DNA of 64,000 nucleotides from Ancylobacter polymorphus (lineage in GTDB: Bacteria; Pseudomonadota; Alphaproteobacteria; Rhizobiales; Xanthobacteraceae), in assembly GCF_022836935.1 (NCBI RefSeq), contig NZ_CP083239.1, positions 3,300,001-3,364,000 on the forward strand, written 5' to 3'. Made by a program: the position numbers and the translations under genes. Each line of letters starts with the position of its first letter. Positions within the stretch are counted from its first letter, which is position 1. The notes under the pieces are model-generated. The model was not told the origin of the DNA, did no database searches, and saw only the letters and a program-made list of their open reading frames with translations. This document shows positions 50,919 through 60,564 of this stretch, piece after piece.

Positions 50919-53336
50919 ATGGCCGCATCTACCGACCTTGAGCGCCTTGTCGCTCAAATTTCGGCCGATATCCGCAGCTTTGACCGGCAGATGGGCCGCG
51001 CCGTCGGCATCATGAACCGCCAAGCCGGGGAAATCGAGCGCCGGGGTGCGCAGATGGCAAGCCGGCTGGACAGCATCGGCAAGCAAGCGGCGAACGCCTT
51101 TCTCGCGCCCCTATCCGGTATTGGCGCAGCCCTTAGCGTCCGCGAGATCGCGGCCTATGCCGACGCTTGGACAGAGGCCGGCAACAAGGTCCGCGCCGCT
51201 GCGACTTCGGCCGGTGTCCAGGCCCGAAGCCTTGATGCGCTGAAAGACGGCGCCAACGCGGCCCGCACCGATCTTGAGAGCTATGTCGACCTGTACGCAC
51301 GGCTCATCCGATCGGCGTCGGGGGTGGCAAAGAGCGAGCAGGAGATCGCAGCGGCGACGCAGATCGTGGCGCAGGCCTTCAAGGCTGGCGGCGCGTCCGC
51401 CTCCGAACAGGCCGCCGGCATCCTTCAGCTGGGGCAGGCGCTCGGTTCCGGCGTGCTCCAGGGCGATGAACTGCGCTCCCTCCGGGAGAACGCGCCCATT
51501 CTGGCGCAGGCAATCGCCGATGAGTTCAAGACGACGATTGCCGGACTGAAGGACCTCGGCGCTGAGGGCAAGCTCACCTCGGATCGCGTTTTCCAAGCGA
51601 TACTGAATGCTCAGCCGAAAGTGGCGGCGCAGTTCGGTGCGACCAATGCCACGATCAAGGATGCGATCACCACCGTGAACAATGAGTTCACGGCCTACAT
51701 CGGCAACGCAGACATGGCCGCAGGCGCGAGCCGCGGGCTTGTCAGCGCACTACTTCTCTTGGCGGCCAACTTCGGCACTGTCGCCGACGGTGCTGTCTCG
51801 CTTGCGACAATCATTGCCGGTGCTCTTTCGGGCAGAGCGCTCGCGGGATTGGTCATATCGGCGGGCAATGCTGTGGTCGCCCTCGGAGCGTTACTCACGG
51901 CCCTTCGTACCGGTACCGCTGTCGGCGCCGCGTTCACCGCGTCGCTCGGCCCTATCGGCATCTTGCTGGGCACGGTCTCGGCCGGTCTCTTGCTTCTTTC
52001 CATGCGCCAAGACCAGGCGGATGAAGCGGCCGAACGGCATAAAAATGCCGTTTCCGAACTGACTGACGCCTTCGCGGCCTCACAGCGTGGGGCCGATGGC
52101 GCCAAGGCAAAGTTCGAGGCTCTTGCTAAAGCCCATCTGGCGAGCGCGACAGCTGCGGTTGAGAACGCGGAAGCTCAGCTGAAGGCGGCCCAGGCTGTGC
52201 GGGATGCCGCACAGAGCACGCCCATGTTCGGCGAGGCGGCGGCCTTCGCTGCCACCAACGAGGATTTCGCAAACAAACAGATCGATGCGGCGCTCGCCGA
52301 GATCGCCAAGCGCAAGGCTGAACTGGCGGACCTCCAGAAGCGGCTGGCGAACCCCGAAGCCGGATTGGCAGCAACGAGCGACGGCTACGGCAAGGGGCCG
52401 GGTGTGACTTCCGACACCACGAAGGTTGGGCGGCGGACGGCATCGGACCGTCTCCGGGAGGATATTCAGGCCGTCCAAGACCGCACGGCAGCGCTCGCGG
52501 CGGAACAGCAGATGATCGGCCAGAGCATCGCCGCGCAGGAGGCGCGGCGCATGGCAATTGACCTCGAGCAGCGCGCCCTTGCCGATCTGCGCGAAGAGGC
52601 GCGGCGAAAGGGCGAGACCGATCTCGAAAGCATTCAGCTGGCGCCCGACCAGATTGCGGCGATCGAAGATGTGTCGGCCGCCTATGGCCGCCAGGTGGAG
52701 GCGCTGGAGAAGGCGCAGCAGGCGTTCGACGATGCCAACGATCTGGCGCGGGGTTTCGCCGATGATCTGGCCTCTGGGCTGTTGAATGGGGCGAGCGCGG
52801 CGGAATCGCTCGCCAATGCCCTCGACAATGTCGCCGACAAGCTGCTCGACATGGCGTTGAACGCGCTGTTCGACCCGGCCGGTGGCGGGTTCCTCGCCAA
52901 GCTGTTCGGCGGCATGGCGCAGGGCGGGCCGGTGAGCGGCGGTATCGGCCGCGCCGCCACGGGCGGGCGCATTCGTGGCCCGGGCACCGGCACCAGCGAC
53001 AGCATCCCGATGATGCTGTCGGATGGTGAGTATGTGGTGCGGGCGGCGCAGGCGAAGAAATTCGCCCCGCTGCTGGAAGCCATCAATTCCGGCCGGATCG
53101 GCAAGATGGCCGCCGGCGGCCTCGTGGGCTCGGCGCCGCGCATCCCTTCGCTGGCGGGCATGGGGCGCGGCGGTGACCGGTTGAGCCTCTCGATGCCGAT
53201 CTCGATCAACGCGCCGGGAGCCGACGGCCCGGAACTGGCGCGCCTGCGGGCCGAAGTCGTGCAGCTGAAGCGGGAAATCCCCGGCCTCGCGGTCAAGGGT
53301 ATTCGCAACGCGCGCATGCGCAATGTGAGGGTGTGA
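50919..53336 (+). CDS. Tail tape measure protein
   Basis: 805 residues. The tape measure domain is seen at about residues 80-260 (TDLESYVDLYARLIRSASGV, GEL-like GVLQGDELRSLRENAP). Hydrophobic segments follow around residues 290-360, then long coiled-coil and a glycine-rich C-terminus. It sets tail length and probably aids DNA entry. Confidence 0.93.
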   Translation: MAASTDLERLVAQISADIRSFDRQMGRAVGIMNRQAGEIERRGAQMASRLDSIGKQAANAFLAPLSGIGAALSVREIAAYADAWTEAGNKVRAAATSAGVQARSLDALKDGANAARTDLESYVDLYARLIRSASGVAKSEQEIAAATQIVAQAFKAGGASASEQAAGILQLGQALGSGVLQGDELRSLRENAPILAQAIADEFKTTIAGLKDLGAEGKLTSDRVFQAILNAQPKVAAQFGATNATIKDAITTVNNEFTAYIGNADMAAGASRGLVSALLLLAANFGTVADGAVSLATIIAGALSGRALAGLVISAGNAVVALGALLTALRTGTAVGAAFTASLGPIGILLGTVSAGLLLLSMRQDQADEAAERHKNAVSELTDAFAASQRGADGAKAKFEALAKAHLASATAAVENAEAQLKAAQAVRDAAQSTPMFGEAAAFAATNEDFANKQIDAALAEIAKRKAELADLQKRLANPEAGLAATSDGYGKGPGVTSDTTKVGRRTASDRLREDIQAVQDRTAALAAEQQMIGQSIAAQEARRMAIDLEQRALADLREEARRKGETDLESIQLAPDQIAAIEDVSAAYGRQVEALEKAQQAFDDANDLARGFADDLASGLLNGASAAESLANALDNVADKLLDMALNALFDPAGGGFLAKLFGGMAQGGPVSGGIGRAATGGRIRGPGTGTSDSIPMMLSDGEYVVRAAQAKKFAPLLEAINSGRIGKMAAGGLVGSAPRIPSLAGMGRGGDRLSLSMPISINAPGADGPELARLRAEVVQLKREIPGLAVKGIRNARMRNVRV

Positions 53337-53992
53337 TGGCGCTCACCTTTCCGCGCCCGCTGCCGGAATGCGGCCTGCGCAGCGGCACGCTCACGCTGGC
53401 CGAGAACGTCGCCATGTCGCCTTCCGGCAAGGGCGCCTTCGCGAACCTGACGCAGGTGAACGATCCGGTGTGGCTGTTCGCGGGGGAAACCTACACGCTG
53501 CGCCCGGCGCTGCGTGCGGAATGGGGCGCGTGGAAGATCAGCCTGCAGGGCGGGCTGCGCAGCTTCCTCGCCTTCGACACCCGCCGCCGCGCGCCTCTGG
53601 CCTATGCCGGCGCCCGCTCCCCGGTGGATATCAAGGCCGGCTGGGATGGCACGGCGAATGTGGTGACGCTCGGCGCGGGTGGCGTGCTCACCCTCTCCGG
53701 CCTGCCGGCGCAATACCGCTTCACCCCCGGCGACCGGATAGGGATCGAGCAGGGGGCGCCGCTGCGCCGGGGCTATTACGAGGTGATCGATGCGGCAGGG
53801 GCCGACGGCGCGGGCAATGCCACCGTGACCGTCGCGCCCTTCTTGCATACGGCGCTGTTCACGCCCGACGCTGTAGTCCGGCTGTGGCGGCCGGTGTGTG
53901 AGCTCGTGCTCGATTGGACCAGCGGCGGCGATGAGAACGGCGCGCTGCCGAGCCTCGGCACCTTCACCTTTTCCGCCTGGCAGAGGATCTAG
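53336..53992 (+). CDS. Tail tip-associated protein, unknown family
   Basis: 218 residues from the ATG at 53336, overlapping the tape measure stop. Beta-rich (LWLFAGETYTLRPALRAEWG-like strands). By place it should be a distal tail or hub component. No family named with confidence. Confidence 0.6.
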   Translation: MALTFPRPLPECGLRSGTLTLAENVAMSPSGKGAFANLTQVNDPVWLFAGETYTLRPALRAEWGAWKISLQGGLRSFLAFDTRRRAPLAYAGARSPVDIKAGWDGTANVVTLGAGGVLTLSGLPAQYRFTPGDRIGIEQGAPLRRGYYEVIDAAGADGAGNATVTVAPFLHTALFTPDAVVRLWRPVCELVLDWTSGGDENGALPSLGTFTFSAWQRI

Positions 53993-53995
53993 GCC

Positions 53996-54631
53996 ATGAT
54001 CGTGCTGCCCGAAGACGTGCTCGCCCTGTTGGACGCCGGGCGGATTTCCATCCGTGGCATGATCCGCTTCGCCTTCGGGTCCGGCCAGTATGGTTTCATC
54101 CGGGCGCAGCAGCCGCTGACCTGGGCGGGGCTGACCTATCAGCCGGGCGGGCTGATCTCGGTGTCGGACCTTGCCGGGGATGTCGACCGTTCGGCCGGGG
54201 GCTTCACGGTGACGCTCGCCGCCTCCCCCGCCGGGCTGACGCCGGCGGTGTTGCAGAGCATCGAGGCGGAAGATTACCGGGACCGCCCGGTGACCGTGTA
54301 CGACGCCTATTTCCACCCGGACACGGGGGCGCTGCTGCATGTGCAGCCGATGCGACGCGGCTATGTCGACGTGATCGCCCACGAAGACGACCCGTCGACC
54401 GGCTACACCATCACCGCCGCCTGCGAGAGCCGGGCGCTGGACTATACCCGCCGCAATGAGCGCCGGCGCACCGTGGCCGACCAGGCGCGGCGCGCGCCGG
54501 GCGACCTGTTCTTCGAGCACTGCGCGATGCGCGGCCGGGAAGAAATCTTCTGGGGCCGCGCGCGCACCGTTTCCGGCAGCGCGCCCGTCGTCGCCGGGCG
54601 CGGCTTCATCGCCGGCGTCACCAACGTCTGA
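53996..54631 (+). CDS. DUF2163-like tail protein (phage BR0599/GTA type)
   Basis: 211 residues. GMIRFAFGSGQYGFIRAQQPLTWAGLTYQPG and a C-terminal part around FEHCAMRGREEIFWG fit the DUF2163 hub-like proteins of GTAs and related phages. Probably part of the baseplate hub. Confidence 0.65.
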   Translation: MIVLPEDVLALLDAGRISIRGMIRFAFGSGQYGFIRAQQPLTWAGLTYQPGGLISVSDLAGDVDRSAGGFTVTLAASPAGLTPAVLQSIEAEDYRDRPVTVYDAYFHPDTGALLHVQPMRRGYVDVIAHEDDPSTGYTITAACESRALDYTRRNERRRTVADQARRAPGDLFFEHCAMRGREEIFWGRARTVSGSAPVVAGRGFIAGVTNV

Positions 54632-54657
54632 CACTTCTACAAATCAGGAATTCGGCC

Positions 54658-55062
54658 ATGCGCGTCCAAGGCTGGGAGCGAGGGCTCCGGCTCGTCGTGG
54701 AGAAGCACCTCGCGCTCCCGACGCAGTACGGGGTGAGCGACTGCTATGCGATCGCCGACGACGCCGTTGAGGCGGTGACCGGCGCGCGGATGTTCCGGGA
54801 TGCCCGGCGCTACCGCACCGCCAAGGGCGCCGCCCGGGTGCTGCGCCGCCATGGCTTCCTGACCGTGGAAGACGCCTTTGCCGACCGCTTCCCCGCCATT
54901 CCGGTGGCACAAGCGCAGCGCGGCGATATCGGCGTGATCCACCAGGGCAATGGCGAGGTGTCGGGCGGCGTCTTCACCGGCGCCGGCTTCTTCACGCGCG
55001 GGCCGGCGAGCGCGCTGGTGCTGCCGATCTCCTCTGTCACCCGCGCCTTCCGGGTGGCCTGA
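54658..55062 (+). CDS. DUF6950-like protein, possible NlpC/P60-type tail peptidase
   Basis: 134 residues. An LPTQYGVSDCYAIADDAVEAVTG segment has the cysteine placement of a papain-like NlpC/P60 nucleophile, in the position where tail-tip peptidases are found. The GDIGVIHQGNG segment could carry the histidine. Catalysis is inferred. The stop overlaps the next start. Confidence 0.65.
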   Translation: MRVQGWERGLRLVVEKHLALPTQYGVSDCYAIADDAVEAVTGARMFRDARRYRTAKGAARVLRRHGFLTVEDAFADRFPAIPVAQAQRGDIGVIHQGNGEVSGGVFTGAGFFTRGPASALVLPISSVTRAFRVA

Positions 55063-57569
55063 TGCCTGTCATTGCGCCCATCGTCGCCGCCATCGGCACG
55101 GCGGTAACCGCTGTCGGCTCCTTCGTCGCCGGCATTGGCGTCGTCGGTCAGGCGGTGCTCGGAATCGGCCTTAGCGTGGCGGCGAGCTATGCCTCCAAGG
55201 CGCTGGCCAACAAGGCGCCGAAGACGCCCGGGGGCGTCCTGTATGAGCGGCAATATGGCGGCGCCGTGCAGCGGCAGGTGGCCTGCGGGCTAGTGGGGAT
55301 CGCCGGGCACGACACCTATTGCAGCACCTATGGCCCCGCCAATTATGAGATGCACCAGCTTTACACGCTGTCGGATTACCCCAGCGACGGGCTGTCGCGC
55401 GTCGCCATTAACGGCAAGTGGGTGACGCTGGAGCCGACGGAAAGCAGCCCGGCGCGCGGGCGGGTGGTGATGACCGGCCCCTTTGCCGGGCTGGTGTGGA
55501 TCAAGTTTCTCGACGGCCGGCAGACGGCGGCGCTGTCGCCGCTGGTCAATTTCGCCAACCCGGCGGGGCGCTGGACGGCCAACCATATCGGCATCGGCCA
55601 GACGGCGGTGCTGGTGAGCATGACCTTCAACGACGAGCGCAACTCGTCATTCCCCGACTTCTTCTTCGAGTTCCGGGGCGCGCGGCTCTATGACTGGCGC
55701 AAGGATTCGACCGTCGGCGGTTCCGGCCCGCATCGCTGGGATGACCCGACCACGCACGAGTTCAGCGATAACCCGCAGGTGATCGAATACAATTACCGGC
55801 GGGGCTTCGCGATCAATGGCGACATGTTCTGCGGCATGGGCATGGCGCCGGCCGACCTACCGCTCGACAAGTGGACCCCTGCCGCGAATATCAGCGATGA
55901 GGCGACCGAGTACGGGCCGCGCTACCGCTGCTCGATCATGCTGGACTGCACCGCCGAGCATGGGGAGAACATCGCCTCGATCCAGATGGCGTGCGGGGCG
56001 GCGACGGTGGACGGCATCGCCGGCTCCTGGCCTGTCGTCGGCCACGACCAGCCGGTGGCGATCACCTTCACCGATGACGACCTGATCGCCACGGCGCCGG
56101 TGCGCTGGCAGGCGCGGCGCTCCATGAGCGAGCTCGTCAACTCGGTAGCCGGCAAGGTCGCCAGCCCGGACGAAGTCTGGTCGATGGTGGACTATGAGAC
56201 GCAGACCAGCCCGGCGCTGCTGGCGCTCGACCGGCGCAACCGCGACCTGACCATCGACTTCCCGCAGGTGCGCGTGGGGGGGCAAGGGGCGGCGCTGGCG
56301 GCGATCTACTTCAAAGAGAACCGCTATGAGGCGAGCGCGGAAGTGACGCTGCGCCCCCGCTTCCTGGTGCTGGAGCCGGGCGATTGGGTGCGCTGGAACA
56401 GCGCGCGCTATGGCAACCGGGTGTATCTCGTCAAGGCGGTGACGCTGGTTTCGCTCGACGGCGAGGGGCCGCGCAATGTGCAGCTGACGCTCGAGGAGCG
56501 CGACGGCTCGATCTATGACGGCGTCTCGGCCCCTGCGGTGACCCTGCCGCTGCCGCCAGGCGCGCCGAGCTACCTCGCCGAGGTGCAGTCCTTCACCGCG
56601 CTGCCGATCCTGCTCACCGGGACGGACGGGCGGATGCAGGCGGGCATTCGCGCCGCCTGGGAGGCGGTGGACGATGTGACCGTCACCGGCGTCGATGTGA
56701 TGTATTTCCCGACTGCCCAGCCGGAAGCGGTGATCCTGCGCAGCGTGCCGGTGAGCCAGACGGTGGCGCTGCTCGACGGCGTGCTCTCGGCGACGCAGTA
56801 CCGGGTGCGCACGCGGCTGGTGACGGACCCGCCACGCACCGTGGCATGGAGCGTGGGCGCACTCGTCACGACCAGCGAACTGCCGGACCCCGATTTCGGA
56901 GTGTATCTCGACCAGATCAAGGGCGATGCCTACCAGGCGCTGCTGTCGCTCCGCGCCGACATCAACGCGGCCGGCCAGCGGCTCGACGATCTGGTGAGGC
57001 AAACCGCCGCCGGCATGGGAGCGCAGGCGCGCGAGACGGCAGTGGCGGTGCGGGCGGGGACCGCCAATGCCGCGGCTCTCACGGGCCTCTCGGCCTCGGT
57101 AACCGAGCTTGATGGCGTCGTGAACGCCAATGCGGCGGTCGTCAGCGCCCTCAGCGCCCAGGTCGGCAACATCGCCGGCGAAGGCCTGTGGAAGATGGAA
57201 GTGATCGCCGGCAGCGGCGACGTGGTCGCGCGACTGGTCATCTTCATGCGGGCCACAATGGAAGATGAGTGGGTGGAGGTCGGCACCGCCTGGGAAACCG
57301 GCTTCACCGCCGGCATGCCATTCTCGCGCATCACCAACTTCGCTGATCAGTTCCTGGTGCTGAACCCGGTCACGGGAGCGGTGGCGCCACTCTTCGTGAT
57401 CGATGGTGCGACGGACCAAGCGGTGATCAATGTCGGGTTTCTAAAGGTGCCCAATCTCTCTTCGCTTTCGGTCGACGCCGGCGAAATCACCACGGGCCTC
57501 ATCAAGGGCGGCCCCGGCGCCAAGCTCCGGATCGATATCACCAACGGCACGATCACCGGGACCAGCTGA
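55062..57569 (+). CDS. Tail tip/host-specificity protein (J-like)
   Basis: 835 residues. A hydrophobic N-terminus (VTAVGSFVAGIGVVGQAVLGIGL) is followed by large beta domains, a fibronectin-like part around residues 490-600 and a helical segment around 620-690. The C-terminal FMRATMEDEWVEVGTAWE and ITTGLIKGG segments are typical of J-like proteins (DUF1983 style). It should form the central tail fibre/hub. Confidence 0.85.
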   Translation: MPVIAPIVAAIGTAVTAVGSFVAGIGVVGQAVLGIGLSVAASYASKALANKAPKTPGGVLYERQYGGAVQRQVACGLVGIAGHDTYCSTYGPANYEMHQLYTLSDYPSDGLSRVAINGKWVTLEPTESSPARGRVVMTGPFAGLVWIKFLDGRQTAALSPLVNFANPAGRWTANHIGIGQTAVLVSMTFNDERNSSFPDFFFEFRGARLYDWRKDSTVGGSGPHRWDDPTTHEFSDNPQVIEYNYRRGFAINGDMFCGMGMAPADLPLDKWTPAANISDEATEYGPRYRCSIMLDCTAEHGENIASIQMACGAATVDGIAGSWPVVGHDQPVAITFTDDDLIATAPVRWQARRSMSELVNSVAGKVASPDEVWSMVDYETQTSPALLALDRRNRDLTIDFPQVRVGGQGAALAAIYFKENRYEASAEVTLRPRFLVLEPGDWVRWNSARYGNRVYLVKAVTLVSLDGEGPRNVQLTLEERDGSIYDGVSAPAVTLPLPPGAPSYLAEVQSFTALPILLTGTDGRMQAGIRAAWEAVDDVTVTGVDVMYFPTAQPEAVILRSVPVSQTVALLDGVLSATQYRVRTRLVTDPPRTVAWSVGALVTTSELPDPDFGVYLDQIKGDAYQALLSLRADINAAGQRLDDLVRQTAAGMGAQARETAVAVRAGTANAAALTGLSASVTELDGVVNANAAVVSALSAQVGNIAGEGLWKMEVIAGSGDVVARLVIFMRATMEDEWVEVGTAWETGFTAGMPFSRITNFADQFLVLNPVTGAVAPLFVIDGATDQAVINVGFLKVPNLSSLSVDAGEITTGLIKGGPGAKLRIDITNGTITGTS

Positions 57570-58880
57570 ATGGCGGATTTTCTGCTGGGAAACCTGGGCG
57601 GCGTCACGCGTTTGCGGACGTGCCTCCCGGGCCAAGATGTTGAGAACATCAACCTCGATGAGCGCTACGTCACCTTCGACAGCACATGGCCTAATGCCTT
57701 CCGCCTGATCGACAACAATGTGGTCTCGGCCGCCTCGCTGTCGAACCTGACTGTGAACTACGCCGGTGGCGCCACACGAAGGGTGAAGCTGCTGCCGTCG
57801 AGCGGTAGCCTTGTCCGTCCCGTTCTCGCATGGGCGCGACGCGGGTCCGGCTCGCTTCAGTACATCTCCGGCGGCGTGACCCGGACGCAGGCTTATCAGC
57901 GTGGATACCGGCAGTGCGGCGTCAGCCTTCGCACCGCATTCATACTTCTGTCGCCGCAGCTGAGCGGCGTTGACTATGTCTACTTCATCTTCGGCAATAA
58001 CGCCTCGTCACCCGAGGATTCGGGGACGAACGGTTTCATCCTCGGCAATCACCCGCTGCATGGCCGTGGCCTGTTTGTGTCGCGGCCCGGCGCCGTGATC
58101 GAGACCGCCGGCATTGATGACATGACGGTTGCGACCAAAAAGAACGTCTTCCAGATCGCGGAGACCGGCCAATGTGCGAGCTCAGGCCTAGCGCTCTCCG
58201 ATCCCATGGCAGACCCGGTGCTGGCGACGGGCTCAGGCCCGGTGGTTGGCTTCGTCGATCTTGAGGGGTCGTATCCGCATTACCCGCCCGTCATCGTCTA
58301 TTTCACCACCAATGCCGGTGGCATCGCGTGCTCGGCTTACTGGATCAATCCGAGCCGGATCATGCTGACCGGCGGGACGGGTGTAACGAATTTCCGCTTC
58401 GCGGTTGTTGCGACGGACCCCGCCTATCGTGGCGGGGTGGATTCGACCGAGGGCGTGCGACGTTGGCACTACTCGCCGGCAACCGGCTTGGTTGTCACCA
58501 AGCACGATGTGCATTTCGATCTGGCTAGTCAGACGGATTACATATTTCGCTCAGATCGACTGACCCCCTACATCAAGGCGTATGAGCAAATACCGGCATC
58601 AAGACCGTTTGGTGCTTACAACATACCGGCTCCCCCGCCCGTTGGCGCAGGATTACCCTTTGCTTTCTTTCTGCATTACAAGAATGCCACAGGCGACTGG
58701 TGGTGCGGGTGCGGCTATTCAGGCGAGTTCGACAAGCGAATATTCAACACCACAATAGATAAGTGGGTGCCGCAAGATACCATGAACGCTTACGTCTCAG
58801 CGCGAGACAAGTACACGTGGCTTGGCGCTTCTTCGAGCACGTTGACGGCGTTCGCCACCATGAACGTCTCGGATTTCTAG
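57570..58880 (+). CDS. Tail fibre or receptor-binding protein, unknown
   Basis: 436 residues, directly after the tail tip gene. Beta-rich, with many aromatic residues (WWCGCGYSGEFDKRIF near the C-terminus). Its base composition is less GC-rich than the structural genes, a common sign of exchange in receptor-binding genes. No family recognised. Confidence 0.6.
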   Translation: MADFLLGNLGGVTRLRTCLPGQDVENINLDERYVTFDSTWPNAFRLIDNNVVSAASLSNLTVNYAGGATRRVKLLPSSGSLVRPVLAWARRGSGSLQYISGGVTRTQAYQRGYRQCGVSLRTAFILLSPQLSGVDYVYFIFGNNASSPEDSGTNGFILGNHPLHGRGLFVSRPGAVIETAGIDDMTVATKKNVFQIAETGQCASSGLALSDPMADPVLATGSGPVVGFVDLEGSYPHYPPVIVYFTTNAGGIACSAYWINPSRIMLTGGTGVTNFRFAVVATDPAYRGGVDSTEGVRRWHYSPATGLVVTKHDVHFDLASQTDYIFRSDRLTPYIKAYEQIPASRPFGAYNIPAPPPVGAGLPFAFFLHYKNATGDWWCGCGYSGEFDKRIFNTTIDKWVPQDTMNAYVSARDKYTWLGASSSTLTAFATMNVSDF

Positions 58881-58897
58881 ACCCAAAGGACATCGCC

Positions 58898-59371
58898 ATG
58901 CCTGTCTCACCCTCCCTCTATGAGGAAGGCACGATTTCGCTCGTCCATGGCTCGGTTGACTTCACTGGCGCCGGCACGGGCTGGCTGGTCAATGGCGTGG
59001 CCGGCGGCACGCTGTGGGTGGCGGCGGGCGGCGCGAGCTACAGCGCGCCGATCCGCGAGATCAGCGCCGACGGGGCGGGCAAGCTCGCCTTCGCCTGGCA
59101 GGGGCCGAGCGTGGCGGGGTCGGCCTATGTGATCACCCGCGAGAGCGCGCTTGCCGCCGACGCGCTCTTCGCAAGCAACGCCTTGGTGAAGGTGATCCGC
59201 GACCTGTCGCTGTGCGCCATCGCCCCTTATGGCAGCGGCACGATTGCCCAGCGCGACGCGCTGGCGCCGCAGCCGCCCACCGGGTCTTTCTGGCTGCGGG
59301 TGGAGACGGGCTATCCGCTCACCCTGACGCGCAAGGAAGCCGCCGGCTGGTCCGGCCCCTATTCGTTCTGA
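58898..59371 (+). CDS. Small tail fibre-associated protein
   Basis: 157 residues from the ATG at 58898. SLYEEGTISLVHGSVDFTGAGTGWL is a pattern seen in short phage tail proteins that precede fibre genes, with GSFWLRVETG near the end. Probably a structural tip component. Confidence 0.6.
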   Translation: MPVSPSLYEEGTISLVHGSVDFTGAGTGWLVNGVAGGTLWVAAGGASYSAPIREISADGAGKLAFAWQGPSVAGSAYVITRESALAADALFASNALVKVIRDLSLCAIAPYGSGTIAQRDALAPQPPTGSFWLRVETGYPLTLTRKEAAGWSGPYSF

Positions 59372-59412
59372 CGGGCGCGCCCGGCTCACCATCGACATTC
59401 ACGGAGGCCGCT

Positions 59413-60564
59413 ATGGCGTCTGACGAAATACTCCTCCCGATGTATCCCGGCGAGGATGGGCTGACAGTGACGATCCGGCTTGAGGGGCGGGATCTGACCG
59501 GTGCTACCTTAGAGATGGAGGTTCTTCCTAACCAGCGGGGCACGCCGATCCTGCTTTCGACCCAGAATGGCGGGCTCTCGCTGGATCTGCCTGATGGCGT
59601 CGTCGTCGCCTATGGTGCCGATCTGATTGGTCGCCTGCCCGAAGGCCGTCTGACGACAGTCGATCTGTTCGCTTTGAGCGGAGCCGCCCGAAGAAAGATT
59701 GCAGCGGGATACATCACGATCGGCCGCGCCGGCCACATGCTCACCGCGAGCCTCAGTATTGTCGAAGTCCCCGGCATCCAGGGCCCGCGCGGCTGGGCGC
59801 CGCTGTTCGCGGCCGAGGAATACGGCGCCAGCGTCGTCATGCGGGTCGCGGACTGGACGGGCGGGGGCGGCGACAAGCCGGCTGTGGGGCAGTATCTCGG
59901 CTCTGGCGGGCTGGTGGACGATATCTCCGAGGCAACCGATTTTCGGGGCGGCACCGGCCTGACCCCCGATATCTCGGTGCTCTCCACCACCACGCTTGCG
60001 CCCGGGCAACCGGCGCGCGTGACGTTGGACCACACCAGCACGCCCGAGGCCCCAAAGCTCGTCTTCGGGCTCCCGAAGGGCGACACGGGCCTGACGCCAG
60101 ATATTGCGATCCTTCCGACCACCACGCTGGCGCCGGGGGAGCCGGCTGAGGTCAGCCTGGGGCCGGGGAGCACGCCGGAGGAGCCCAAGCTGGCATTCTC
60201 CATCCCCGCCGGCGCGCAAGGCACCCCCGGCGCGCCCGGCGAGCCGCTGGTGCTGGTGGTGAGCGACACGGTCGACACCGGCCTCGGCGGCTGGTGGGTG
60301 ACGCGGGACTACCACGCCGCCGCGACGTGCCAGTACCTGCGCGCCGAAATGCTGGTGGGCACGGCGACGGGCGTGACACTGGCGGTGCGCAAGAATGGTA
60401 CCACCGTCCGCAGCGGCATCGCGCTGGGGGCCGGGGTGACGACTATCACCGATCTCGGCCTCGTGCTGGCCAAGGGCGACCAGGTGTCGGTGCATCGCGA
60501 GGGCGGGGGAACGCTCACTGGACCGTGGGTGATGCTGGTGCAGATCGACGGGAGGGCTCCCTGA
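59413..60564 (+). CDS. Tail fibre protein with tandem 44-residue repeats and collagen-like segment
   Basis: 383 residues from the ATG at 59413. Two similar 44-residue units start with TGLTPDI at residues 181 and 225 (each with TTTLAPG and a PEEPKL-like end) and lead into the short collagen-like GAQGTPGAPGEP. Such repeats form trimeric shafts. The C-terminal 100 residues are probably a binding domain. Overlaps the next gene by one base. Confidence 0.7.
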   Translation: MASDEILLPMYPGEDGLTVTIRLEGRDLTGATLEMEVLPNQRGTPILLSTQNGGLSLDLPDGVVVAYGADLIGRLPEGRLTTVDLFALSGAARRKIAAGYITIGRAGHMLTASLSIVEVPGIQGPRGWAPLFAAEEYGASVVMRVADWTGGGGDKPAVGQYLGSGGLVDDISEATDFRGGTGLTPDISVLSTTTLAPGQPARVTLDHTSTPEAPKLVFGLPKGDTGLTPDIAILPTTTLAPGEPAEVSLGPGSTPEEPKLAFSIPAGAQGTPGAPGEPLVLVVSDTVDTGLGGWWVTRDYHAAATCQYLRAEMLVGTATGVTLAVRKNGTTVRSGIALGAGVTTITDLGLVLAKGDQVSVHREGGGTLTGPWVMLVQIDGRAP